Shown here piece by piece: positions 35,103-43,260 of a DNA stretch of 64,000 bases. A program made the position numbers and the translations under genes. Below the pieces are notes generated by a model that made no database searches, was not told the origin of the DNA, and worked only from the letters and a program-made list of their open reading frames with translations. Within the stretch, counting starts at the first letter, position 1, and each line of letters begins with the position of its first letter. This DNA comes from Cyanobacteria bacterium FACHB-63 (GTDB lineage Bacteria; Cyanobacteriota; Cyanobacteriia; Leptolyngbyales; Leptolyngbyaceae). The stretch spans positions 434,001-498,000 of the forward strand of contig JACJNX010000061.1 in the NCBI GenBank assembly GCA_014695255.1, read 5' to 3'.

Positions 35103-36443
35103 CTATTCTCCAGTAACAGATAGTTCGTCTACCCAAACTCTCGGAGCAACCCCTGAGCCTGTGAACTCTGTTTCCTTCTCAACATAGATGATCGACTTCA
35201 GCACTTCCCGAATGTCACCTGCAACGGTAGCAGATTCAATACTGGTGCGCTTCCCGTTCTGAATCAGCCAACCATCAAACGGCAGCGAGAACGAACCTTG
35301 CAGCGCTTGAACCCCTGCATGAAGCGCACTCAGATCATCAATCAGAATGAGATTGTCTGCATTCTCTAAGCTATATTCTTGTGCTGCAGGTTCACCCGCA
35401 TAGACGTGAAAGAAATGCGGACTGACTGTAACCTTTGCGCCCATGTTTGCGTGTCCGGTAGGCTGTGCACTCATCCGTTTTGCTGTGCCTGCACTATGGA
35501 GAAAGTTCGACAATACGCCATTTTTGATCAATGGAATGGCACGAGTCGGAGTTCCTTCACCATCAAATGCTTCTGTACCAATGTTTTCAGGATGTAGAGC
35601 ATTGTCCTCTAAGCACAGGAGCGGAGATGCAATCGTTGTTCCCAAAGATTCCACTGTGGAAAGACTTTGGTTATCTAAGATGCTCTGGGCATTAAACAGG
35701 TTAGAAAATGCGCCAATCAAGCTCAAAAAGGCTTCCGGTGAAAACACAACGCGATACTTGCCTGTTTTCACTTTGTCATAGTTCAAATGGCTGATTGTTT
35801 TCTCTGCTGCTTCTTTCAAACAGCCTTCAACATCCAGCTTTTCAATCCCAGGACTCACGCGAAATGCGCCTGCACTCCGCGGTTTTCTGCCTTCTTCTTC
35901 GGTTTTGGTGTAGAGATACAATGACGCATAAGAATGCGCCTCATGCCGTAATGCACCTTGACTGTTGAGATAGAAGCGATCGATATCTCGTTGCGCTAAC
36001 CCATTGTAGGGAACACCCGCGATCGCAGGATGCGCTGATAATAGTTCTTTCTCCGCGTGAATCAATGTTTCTAACAGCTTCGACACCGGAGCTTGCGGCA
36101 GATGCTCACTTTTTACGTCTGCCGTTTTCGCTGTTGCTTCAGGACTAAAATCTGGTGCATTGTCTTTCACACCAAAGTAACTTGCTTCTTTAGCCGTTTT
36201 CAAAGCAAGCTCTAAGCCGATCGCATCTACATCCGTTGTCGAAGTGACACCCACACTGTGTTCTTCGTTCCACACGCGCACCGTTACGCCCGATCGCTGC
36301 GAAGCCTTCATTTGCTGCGGCTCACCTTGATCGACCTGTACACTGGTTTCATCGATCGATGAACCATAGATATCAAACTTCTCAATTCCTAGTTTCTTTG
36401 CAGCTTCCTGTGCTGCGGCTGCAATGTCTTGAACGTTTGCCAT
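35103..36443 (-). CDS. pmbA: PmbA/TldE-family metalloprotease subunit
   Basis: 446 aa. PmbA/TldE is the non-catalytic partner of TldD in a heterodimeric protease that trims modified peptides (microcin B17 and other RiPPs) in some bacteria. Landmarks: YGSSIDETSVQVDQGEPQQM near 25-44, SGVTVRVW, YRVVFSPEAFLSLIGAFSNL, AFDGEGTPTRAIPLIKNGVL, GHANMGAKVTV. It lacks the HExxxH metal motif. It lies 226 nt downstream of tldD on the same strand, the gap carrying an inverted pair of the dispersed element. Confidence 0.9.
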   Translation of the reverse strand: MANVQDIAAAAQEAAKKLGIEKFDIYGSSIDETSVQVDQGEPQQMKASQRSGVTVRVWNEEHSVGVTSTTDVDAIGLELALKTAKEASYFGVKDNAPDFSPEATAKTADVKSEHLPQAPVSKLLETLIHAEKELLSAHPAIAGVPYNGLAQRDIDRFYLNSQGALRHEAHSYASLYLYTKTEEEGRKPRSAGAFRVSPGIEKLDVEGCLKEAAEKTISHLNYDKVKTGKYRVVFSPEAFLSLIGAFSNLFNAQSILDNQSLSTVESLGTTIASPLLCLEDNALHPENIGTEAFDGEGTPTRAIPLIKNGVLSNFLHSAGTAKRMSAQPTGHANMGAKVTVSPHFFHVYAGEPAAQEYSLENADNLILIDDLSALHAGVQALQGSFSLPFDGWLIQNGKRTSIESATVAGDIREVLKSIIYVEKETEFTGSGVAPRVWVDELSVTGE

Positions 36444-36489
36444 TTGTTTAATGCCTATTGTGCAGAGATAAATTTCTTTAATTGCTTAG

Positions 36490-36660
36490 GGTCTGCTCCC
36501 TAAATCCCCAGCCAGAAACTTTGAGCAAAATGCTTTAACCTCCTAAGAAGCATCACTCAGCTTTAACGCCAAGAATGCTCCTACAGTCGATCAATTCCTC
36601 TATCTCAAAGTCCCCCACTCGTGGGGGATTTAGGGGGCAGCAACCCACCCAAAACGAAGC
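36490..36660. repeat. Inverted pair of the dispersed element between tldD and pmbA
   Basis: A diverged reverse copy (36490-36524, GCTCCCTAAATCCCC ... ACTTTGA) and a well-preserved forward copy (36605-36660, TCAAAGTCCCCCACTCGTGG ... GATTTAGGGGGCAGCA) flank about 80 nt. The arrangement, with GGGGGC ends outward, is the same as at 5541-5667. Confidence 0.8.
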
Positions 36661-36669
36661 AATTTGCCC

Positions 36670-38142
36670 TTATCGACCACCCACCGTGATCGAATCCACT
36701 TTCAGGTGCGGCTGTCCAACGGTGACATAAACGCTACCGCTCACCGAACCACAGAAACCTGCTGCCAAGCCCAAATCCTTAGAACACATGGAAATCTTGT
36801 TCATGATGTCCACGGCTTCTCCGATCAGCGTTGCACCTTTGAGCGGTTTCGTCACTTTGCCGTTTTCGATCAAATACGCTTCATCCACTGCAAAGTTAAA
36901 CTGTCCGGTTGGTCCCACACTACCACCGCCCATTTTCTTGCAGTAGATGCCTTTCTCGATCGACGCAAACAAGTCATCGATCTCATACTCGCCCGGTGCA
37001 ATGTAAGTGTTCCGCATCCGACTAGCTGCTGCGAAAGTGTATCCTTGACGGCGACCGCTTCCGGTTCTCGGATGTCCAGTTCTGACCGAACCTGCACGAT
37101 CGGAAATAAAGTTCTTTAGAACGCCATTTTCAATCAGCAAAGTACGCTGAGCGGGCATTCCTTCATCGTCCATGTCGATCGTTCCAAACGCATCCGAGGT
37201 GATGCCTTCATCCCAAGCCGTGAGATTTTCGTGTGCAATCTTCTCGCCCTTCTTCTCAGCAAACGGAGTCGTCTTGCGCTCGATCTGCGTCGTTTCGAGC
37301 AAGTGTCCACACGCTTCATGGAAAATCACTCCGCCGAATTCGTTTGCCATGACGATTGGATAGTTGCCCGACTCAACATAATCCGCATACAGCATCTTCG
37401 CGGCGGAGTCTGCCACTTCTTCCGCATCGATCGCATAATTCCAATTTCTGAGGAAATCCGGTTCGCTGGTGCTACCAACGCGCTTGTTGATCGATGATCG
37501 ATTCGTTCCTTCTGCACACAGCAAGCTATATCCAACCGACTGCGTTAATCGAATGTCCCGCGCAAACGTACCATCACTTGCTGCAACCAACACTTCTTGC
37601 CAATCGCGGAAATACACAGCGCGACGCGATTGGACGTGACTCGCTTTCTGCAATAGCGATCCGTTTGCTGCAAGCAGCACATCCCCCATTTCCCGCATCG
37701 AACTCGACTGACCAAGCCACGCTTCTTTGCCCTTCTTCGTTGCGTAATCGCGCAGCAGTTCCAGATGAATTTCCGGAATAAACGAATTCGGAGACGGCAA
37801 GTGCAAGCCCATGATCGACAAGCCCTTCTCCAGTGCCGCTTTTAGACCGTTAAACGACAAGTCATTCGTCGAAACATAACAGTCTGCTTTGCCGCGAAAT
37901 ACCCGCACCCCTGCACCCGTTGCCAATCGAGGCGAAATGCTGGTAATCGCGTCATCTTCTGCCATACAGCTAATGTAGTTAACGCGCTCTAGGAAAAATT
38001 CAATAAAGTCTGCCCCGGCTGCGCGTCCAAGTCCAAGCAAAATTGACAACGGTGCTTCCCACGTTTCATCGAAGCGATCGGGAGCATAGGTATAGTTCAA
38101 GCTAGGTAGCTCTTTGGAAATCAAAAGAGTCGGTGATTGCAT
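36670..38142 (-). CDS. tldD: TldD-family metalloprotease, catalytic subunit
   Basis: 490 aa from the ATG at 38142; the open frame runs 76 codons further upstream but that part is not TldD-like. The zinc motif HEACGH lies near residues 275-280 in [16 protein letters not shown]. Other landmarks are [54 protein letters not shown] and [16 protein letters not shown]. It forms a protease with PmbA/TldE acting on unfolded or modified peptides in the cytosol. No RiPP precursor gene was recognised nearby. Confidence 0.93.
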   Translation of the reverse strand: MQSPTLLISKELPSLNYTYAPDRFDETWEAPLSILLGLGRAAGADFIEFFLERVNYISCMAEDDAITSISPRLATGAGVRVFRGKADCYVSTNDLSFNGLKAALEKGLSIMGLHLPSPNSFIPEIHLELLRDYATKKGKEAWLGQSSSMREMGDVLLAANGSLLQKASHVQSRRAVYFRDWQEVLVAASDGTFARDIRLTQSVGYSLLCAEGTNRSSINKRVGSTSEPDFLRNWNYAIDAEEVADSAAKMLYADYVESGNYPIVMANEFGGVIFHEACGHLLETTQIERKTTPFAEKKGEKIAHENLTAWDEGITSDAFGTIDMDDEGMPAQRTLLIENGVLKNFISDRAGSVRTGHPRTGSGRRQGYTFAAASRMRNTYIAPGEYEIDDLFASIEKGIYCKKMGGGSVGPTGQFNFAVDEAYLIENGKVTKPLKGATLIGEAVDIMNKISMCSKDLGLAAGFCGSVSGSVYVTVGQPHLKVDSITVGGR

Positions 38143-38381
38143 CAAGCAAGCCTCGTGCGTATTCGGGGTGTGTTTTCGTTTATTGTAGCGAAGCCGTTCC
38201 GTTTCCGGGATCTCTGCGCTTTGGGGGGAGACCGTACTTTTAGGGGCGATCGAGAGAAGAAGAGTCACAGATACAGTCTTGAGTTCACAGGATTTTAAGA
38301 AAGATTTCACTGATTCTGCCTGAGAAGTCAGTAGATCTGCTGAAGGACTAACTGGTTCTCTAAAAATCATGGAGGCATCTC

Positions 38382-38534
38382 ATGCGCGATCTTCTCGCTC
38401 TGATCAGCCTAGTGTGTTGGTTCATTCTCATGATTTGGGTCTATCGCAATTCGCCCGAATGGTTTTTTGTCCCCTTTTTCTTCGTGGCAACTTTTGCCTA
38501 TCTGCGTTTATTAGAGCCGGGAAAAAGCTCGTAG
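38382..38534 (+). CDS. Small two-helix membrane protein (50 aa)
   Basis: ATG at 38382 with GGAGG at 38371-38375, 6 nt upstream; stop TAG at 38532-38534. The product runs MRDLLALISLVCWFILMIWV, then YRNSPEW, then FFVPFFFVATFAYLRLL and a short EPGKSS tail: two hydrophobic helices joined by a charged turn. It is too short for common ORF cut-offs. It lies between the divergent tldD gene and the NAD(P)HX repair gene, 32 nt before the latter. Function unknown. Confidence 0.7.
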   Translation: MRDLLALISLVCWFILMIWVYRNSPEWFFVPFFFVATFAYLRLLEPGKSS

Positions 38535-38566
38535 AGTTGGCGTTTGCTTGATAGCCTGAAAGTGCT

Positions 38567-40159
38567 GTGATTGGAATTGAGGTTGTGAATTCTCCACGCA
38601 CGAAGTTCGACATCAGGCTAGAACAAATCCACCGCACGATCGTCACGGCTGCACAAATGCGATCAGTCGAACAGTGCCTATTTGATGCGGGAATGCCCGT
38701 TGCGGCACTGATGGAAAAGGTTGCCGGAAGGCTGAGCGATCGCATTATCAGCCTGTATTCTTCTGCTTGCAAAGTCGGAATTCTCGTCGGTTCAGGACAT
38801 AACGGCGGAGATGCCTTAGTTGTGGCGCGAGAACTTCACTTTCGAGGGTATGACGTGCGATTGTGCTGTCCCTTTTCTCGCTGCAAAGAGCTAACCACAA
38901 GTCACCTACAGTACGCCAAAAGCTTAGGGATTCCTTGTGAAGCAGAAATCGACAGTTTGCGATCGTCTGACTTCTTAATTGATGGCTTGTTTGGCTTCGG
39001 GTTAACCCGATCGCTCGAAGTCCCGATTTCTACACTGGTCAATTCTGTCAATGAATGGAATTTACCGATCGTCAGCATTGATCTGCCATCAGGACTGCAC
39101 ACCGATACAGGTCATCCGCTCGGAACGGCGATTCGAGCCACTCATACGCTTTGTCTCGGCTTATGGAAACTCGGCTTACTGCAAGATCACGCCTTAGAAT
39201 TTGTCGGTCAAGCAGAGTTAATTGATTTTGATATTCCCCTAACTGACATCGCTGCGGTGCTAGGCGAATCTCCTCAAGTTCAACGCATTACTCCCACTTG
39301 GGCAATGTCGGCCTTACCGCTCCACCGTCCCGCCTCAACGCATAAATATAAGATGGGACACCTGTTATTAATCTGCGGCTCTCGTCGATATGCTGGCGGC
39401 GCATTGCTTACCGGACTAGGCGCACGATCGAGCGGTGTAGGAATGCTGTCGATTGCTGTTCCCGAATCGCTCAAACCGACGCTCTCCGCTCAACTGCCCG
39501 AAGCTTTAATCATGGCCTGTCCTGAAACTGAATCCGGTGCGATCGCCCAGCTTCCACAACTCGATTTGAGCGCGTTTGATGCGATCTCTTGCGGCCCCGG
39601 CTTAACGCTCGATGCCGCCGCGATCGTCCAGCAAGTTTTAGCCTCCGATCGTGCAGTCGTTCTCGATGCCGATGGATTAAATGCTTTAGCGCACTTTGGA
39701 ACCGTTCCCACTCTCCAAAAGCGCCAAGCTGCAACGATTCTCACACCGCATTTGGGCGAATTTAAGCGCTTGTTCCCGGATCTTACGGTGGAGTGTCGAG
39801 CCACGGCGGTTCAGCAAGCGGCAAAATCAACGGGTGCGATCGTGCTGCTTAAGGGAGCGAGAATTGCGATCGCGTCCCCCCAAGAGCAAACGAGAATCAA
39901 CCCAGAGAGTACCCCAGCGCTTGCCCGTGGCGGTAGCGGCGATGTGTTGACCGGGCTACTTGGTGGACTCGTAGCACAAAATCTTGCAGCTCAGCCCTCA
40001 ATCTCGCTGCTCGATCTGACGCAGACTGCTGCTTGGTGGCACGCTGAAGCAGGCATTCTCGCGGCTCAAAACCGCACAGAACTTGGGGTTGATGCCCATA
40101 CGTTGACTCAATTCCTAATTCCAGCCCTAGCGAGTCAACAGCAAAAATCATTTTTTTAG
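38567..40159 (+). CDS. nnr: Bifunctional NAD(P)HX epimerase/dehydratase
   Basis: Repairs hydrated NAD(P)H. 530 aa with an N-terminal YjeF_N epimerase domain (TAAQMRSVEQCLFDAGMPVA, VGSGHNGGDALVVARELHFR near 82-101, LPSGLHTDTG near 181-190) and a C-terminal ribokinase-like dehydratase domain (HKYKMGHLLLICGSRRYAGG near 260-279, VLDADGLNALA, TPHLGEFKRLF, ARGGSGDVLTGLLGGLVAQ near 455-473). Fusion of both activities is usual in bacteria. The start is GTG at 38567 or the GTG at 38585. Confidence 0.93.
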   Translation: MIGIEVVNSPRTKFDIRLEQIHRTIVTAAQMRSVEQCLFDAGMPVAALMEKVAGRLSDRIISLYSSACKVGILVGSGHNGGDALVVARELHFRGYDVRLCCPFSRCKELTTSHLQYAKSLGIPCEAEIDSLRSSDFLIDGLFGFGLTRSLEVPISTLVNSVNEWNLPIVSIDLPSGLHTDTGHPLGTAIRATHTLCLGLWKLGLLQDHALEFVGQAELIDFDIPLTDIAAVLGESPQVQRITPTWAMSALPLHRPASTHKYKMGHLLLICGSRRYAGGALLTGLGARSSGVGMLSIAVPESLKPTLSAQLPEALIMACPETESGAIAQLPQLDLSAFDAISCGPGLTLDAAAIVQQVLASDRAVVLDADGLNALAHFGTVPTLQKRQAATILTPHLGEFKRLFPDLTVECRATAVQQAAKSTGAIVLLKGARIAIASPQEQTRINPESTPALARGGSGDVLTGLLGGLVAQNLAAQPSISLLDLTQTAAWWHAEAGILAAQNRTELGVDAHTLTQFLIPALASQQQKSFF

Positions 40160-40214
40160 CTTGAGGCTCGATTGCTCACAATCCTGTGCTATGATGTTTA
40201 ACTGTGAATGACAA

Positions 40215-40296
40215 GGGTCGATGCCCGAGTGGTTAATGGGGGCGGACTGTAAATCCGCTGGCTACGCCTACGCTGGTTCAAATCCAGCTCGGCCCA
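40215..40296 (+). tRNA. tRNA-Tyr (GUA)
   Basis: 82 nt. The acceptor arms GGGTCGA and TCGGCCC pair fully with one G-U, the anticodon loop is CTGTAAA in GGACTGTAAATCC, there is an extended variable arm (GGCTACGCCTACG region), and the T arm GCTGGTTCAAATCCAGC is intact. The discriminator is A and CCA is not encoded. Confidence 0.95.
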
Positions 40297-40329
40297 TATT
40301 CACAAGCGCGATGAAAATCATCGCCTTTT

Positions 40330-40401
40330 GCCCGTGTGGCTCAGTGGTAGAGCACACCCTTGGTAAGGGTGAGGTCACGAGTTCAATCCTCGTCACGGGC
40401 T
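40330..40401 (+). tRNA. tRNA-Thr (GGU)
   Basis: 72 nt. Acceptor GCCCGTG / CACGGGC, D arm GGCTCAGTGGTAGAGC, anticodon stem-loop ACCCTTGGTAAGGGT with anticodon GGU, T arm CGAGTTCAATCCTCG. CCA is not encoded. It follows tRNA-Tyr by 33 nt and is probably processed from the same transcript. Confidence 0.95.
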
Positions 40402-40506
40402 TTTTGAGAATTTCCTAAAATTTCCAAACTGTAGGGTTTTAGAAAATTTTGCCACTTCTCCTGGTTTCCCTGTGAGTACGGATAAACTTGCTAAATCTAG
40501 TGAGCA

Positions 40507-40722
40507 CTAGGGAAAATTGATATAACTATCGAGATCGGGCATCGAAACATCGAGCAAAATAGGATTCTTTCTGGTCATTACTGCGGGATTTGAATGAGAT
40601 TGCTCCACTGCTCGTGCTTGATTAACTCCTACTTGAGTAGATGAACAAGCCATCAAGGCAAAACCCACAATCCCGAAACAACCAATTAGCTTTAATCGTA
40701 GGTACTTGCGCTTTAGAGACAT
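40507..40722 (-). CDS. Possible small lipoprotein (71 aa)
   Basis: From the ATG at 40722 the product has a basic N-terminus, a hydrophobic stretch and a lipobox: MSLKRKYLRLKLIGCFGIVG then FALMACSSTQ. The remaining 45 residues are polar and not recognised. A longer frame to 40827 exists but its extra part is not signal-like. It lies between the tRNA pair and a truncated group II intron, so it may be part of an unstable accessory spot. Confidence 0.45.
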   Translation of the reverse strand: MSLKRKYLRLKLIGCFGIVGFALMACSSTQVGVNQARAVEQSHSNPAVMTRKNPILLDVSMPDLDSYINFP

Positions 40723-40850
40723 AAGAAGAATGATGAGGTTTTGCACAAGAATACCCGCAAGACCATCTTTCCTAGCAGTCGAACGTTCGCGCTCACCGGA
40801 CGCAGATAACCTTCGTAACTCAATCAATCATTTTGAAACGTTCCGGTGCA

Positions 40851-41070
40851 GTGCGATTGTGTACGCCCGGCATGGGCGTGAACTAATGGGGTGAAAGTCC
40901 CCTGGAGGAGAACCAGCGTCCAAATGCTCGAAAGTTCTTGGAGCCGAGTGACGACAACTCCTAGCTTAAGGCAAGGACACTTCCGCGAGGAAGGGGCTGA
41001 AGGAAGCCAGCGGCAAACCTGCGAGCCGACGAACAGAAACGTCATAGAAGGCTCTCACCTCTGCAACCCA
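40851..41070 (+). mobile_element. Truncated group II intron (5' domain I fragment)
   Basis: Begins with the canonical GTGCG and continues with blocks characteristic of cyanobacterial group II intron domain I: GGCATGGGCGTGAACTAATG, GGTGAAAGTCCCC, GGAGGAGAACC, GGGCTGAAGGAAGCC, GCCGACGAACAGAAACG, TCATAGAAGGC. The rest of domain I, domains II-VI and the reverse transcriptase ORF are missing. A short CCGTTCTGGCTGAGGG at 41101-41116 could be a scrap of the 3' end. Short ORFs across it are spurious. Confidence 0.75.
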
Positions 41071-41151
41071 AGAACCTGTCATTTAAGCTTTTAAACTTAA
41101 CCGTTCTGGCTGAGGGATGATCATTCGCACTCAGAAATCAAGGTTTTGAGC

Positions 41152-42762
41152 TTAGAGATTATTTGGCTTTTCTACTTTCCACAGTCCGCCCCACATTGGA
41201 ATGCACCAAGAAGAGTCAATTTGTTTAACTGTATTGCCATTTCTCTCTATTACAGGCTTCAAACTCTTTAGGGTGAAGATAGGATTAATCAAAAATATGT
41301 CGCTGCCCTCGTTAGGAAGCTTGAATGTACTTGATGGTGTAAAAACAGCGATTTTTGATTCTGGTTTAACCCGATAGCTCAGAGCTACTAGAGTGCCTAC
41401 AGAATTACTCTCCCCAACCAAGAGTGGATTCTTTGCATTATTAATAATTCTGGCTACTTGAGGAATTGGATCGTCATACTTATTCCACCAATTTTCTGCT
41501 TGAGAGCTGACTGAGCAGGATATGACTCCAACTGACAAGAGGGCAGCCAGCGAACATTGCCATAGTCTTTTCTTCTGAGGTTTTAGCGAAGAGGTAGTTT
41601 GAGATGCGAAGAGATAAGCAACAGCTAATTCAACTCCTAAATACGACGGAATTAAGTAGCGCGCCATTAGCGATCGTCGTCCTCCAAAGAGTATATCGGG
41701 TAGTGCAAGCGCGATCGTAGTCACTCCGATTAATAGCAGTATAAATATTCCAGATTTAGGCGCACGACGGAGTACAAAATAAATTGAAAACCCCATCAGA
41801 GGTAACAGTAAGAATATTGGCAAATACTGCCACCACTGGGTATTACAAGGGTACTGCCAATTGATGTTGGTATCATAAAAAACGCTACTAAAAGCGAAAG
41901 ACAAACCCTGAATCAAAGTCTTCAATCCTACTTTTTCATCCGCCCAGGGGGTCGTCTCCTCTATTTGTGATAGGTTAGACACCATTACAAATAACCAAGG
42001 TAGAAAACTCACGAAACTGAGCAATGACGCTATCAAATAGTAAATTGTCTTCTTAGTTAATCGGAAGCGTTCAACGAAGGCAAGATAAACTCCATGCCCG
42101 ATCGCTACAAAGATAGTAAAAGGAAATGTGTACAAACTTGCTGCCAATCCGGCGGCATACATTAACCAGTTTAATTTTGTATTCTTACGTATTGCTCGTA
42201 AAAACAGGGCGCTAGACAACAAGATTGTTACAGCCCACAAGGAATATTCGCGAGCTTCCTGAGCATAAAGTACATGAAAAGGCGAGATTGCGACTAACAA
42301 AATGGAAATCCAGCCTACAAACGATGATTCAAATAATTCTAAGCTCAGCCAATAAATAGCAGGAAAGATAAGTAAGCCTATTACGGCAGATAAACTTCTT
42401 ATTGCTGCTACCGAAGTTCCAAAAATCTGCGCCCATAACCTTAATAACAAGAAATATAAAGGGGGATGTTGTGGTTCTTCCTCAGCTAATCCTTGAATTG
42501 TTCCACTCACATCTTTCTCAGAAGATATACGCTGATATTTCTGCAAATCTCCAAGGATTGAGATCTCCTTATTGTTAACTGCTGCCAATATCTCTTTTGT
42601 TGTGTGGCCAGAGATTCTTAAAGAAGTAAATGTTTCATCATAGCTATAGACTTTCGTATCCAGGTTAGTAAATCGAAAAAATACACCAATAACTAATATG
42701 GTAATGGCTAATACACGTAATCCTTGAAAATTAAAGTTTTTATTTCTTGGAAAGTAGGTCAT
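41152..42762 (-). CDS. GT39-like (PMT/ArnT superfamily) membrane glycosyltransferase
   Basis: 536 aa with about 11-12 membrane helices. The first extracytoplasmic loop has the conserved acidic pair in KVYSYDETFTSLRISGHT near 36-53, as in dolichyl/polyprenyl-phosphate-sugar transferases, and a later QHPPLYFLLLRLW near 98-110. It would move a sugar from a lipid-linked donor to a surface acceptor. Base composition is lower in GC than the neighbours, which, together with the adjacent intron fragment, hints at acquisition. The last about 100 residues form a soluble domain. Confidence 0.85.
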   Translation of the reverse strand: MTYFPRNKNFNFQGLRVLAITILVIGVFFRFTNLDTKVYSYDETFTSLRISGHTTKEILAAVNNKEISILGDLQKYQRISSEKDVSGTIQGLAEEEPQHPPLYFLLLRLWAQIFGTSVAAIRSLSAVIGLLIFPAIYWLSLELFESSFVGWISILLVAISPFHVLYAQEAREYSLWAVTILLSSALFLRAIRKNTKLNWLMYAAGLAASLYTFPFTIFVAIGHGVYLAFVERFRLTKKTIYYLIASLLSFVSFLPWLFVMVSNLSQIEETTPWADEKVGLKTLIQGLSFAFSSVFYDTNINWQYPCNTQWWQYLPIFLLLPLMGFSIYFVLRRAPKSGIFILLLIGVTTIALALPDILFGGRRSLMARYLIPSYLGVELAVAYLFASQTTSSLKPQKKRLWQCSLAALLSVGVISCSVSSQAENWWNKYDDPIPQVARIINNAKNPLLVGESNSVGTLVALSYRVKPESKIAVFTPSSTFKLPNEGSDIFLINPIFTLKSLKPVIERNGNTVKQIDSSWCIPMWGGLWKVEKPNNL

Positions 42763-43260
42763 GCTAAATTCTTGATTAGATTCAAAGACGATAAGCGCCT
42801 GGAATTAAAGCAATGAAGTTAGATGCTGGCGAATTTCAATCTCCAACTTCATTAGATTTGATTCCTTCTTCACATCTGCATTTAGCTTAAGTTATTAGCA
42901 AATAATATTGAGAGGTGCAATACGCCTTCATACAAACTTCATATTATCAATCCTATAGCTTGATCTCTATCTGTGGGTTGATTTGTGATAACCAATTGAT
43001 TTAGTAGTGCACCTTATTCAGAGCTACAAGTCAAAAATTTAAGCCAGCGACCTCGGGTCAAACTCTTCATAAGTTGTAGAATCTAGCGGAGCGATCGTCT
43101 TCTACCAAACTGATGTCAGTCTGATAAAATCTCCGCTTTGTTTTAAGCAGCTTCTGCCCCCTAAATGCACCACTCATTGGGATTTAGGGGGCGACACAGA
43201 TTCATCACCATAGCGATTTTTTGCTGTCAAACTGAGGCTAGCAATTAAGCGAAAGCCAGC
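42763..43260. other. Intergenic stretch with one palindrome
   Basis: About 500 nt between two minus-strand genes. It holds the solitary palindrome at 43156-43192 and otherwise AT-rich DNA that should contain the promoter of the GT39-like gene. No ORF with a ribosome-binding site or RNA gene is recognised. Confidence 0.6.
43156..43192. repeat. Solitary short form of the dispersed palindromic element
   Basis: GCCCCCTAAAT and ATTTAGGGGGC, an 11-bp perfect inverted repeat around GCACCACTCATTGGG. It lies about 70 nt after the LCP gene stop and could terminate that transcript. Confidence 0.8.

Noticed and set aside
38143-38370. 76-residue N-terminal extension of TldD
   Set aside because: The extra residues do not resemble TldD and the internal ATG at 38142 gives the usual family length.
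40221-40418. 65-codon plus-strand ORF
   Set aside because: It reads straight through tRNA-Tyr and tRNA-Thr; the tRNA folds explain the sequence.
40891-41094. ORFs on both strands across the intron fragment
   Set aside because: The sequence is structured group II intron RNA (domain I), not coding DNA.
41071-41151. Group II intron domain V
   Set aside because: A CCGTTCTGGCTGAGGG scrap resembles an intron 3' end but the paired 5' half of domain V is not there, so it is not called as a domain.
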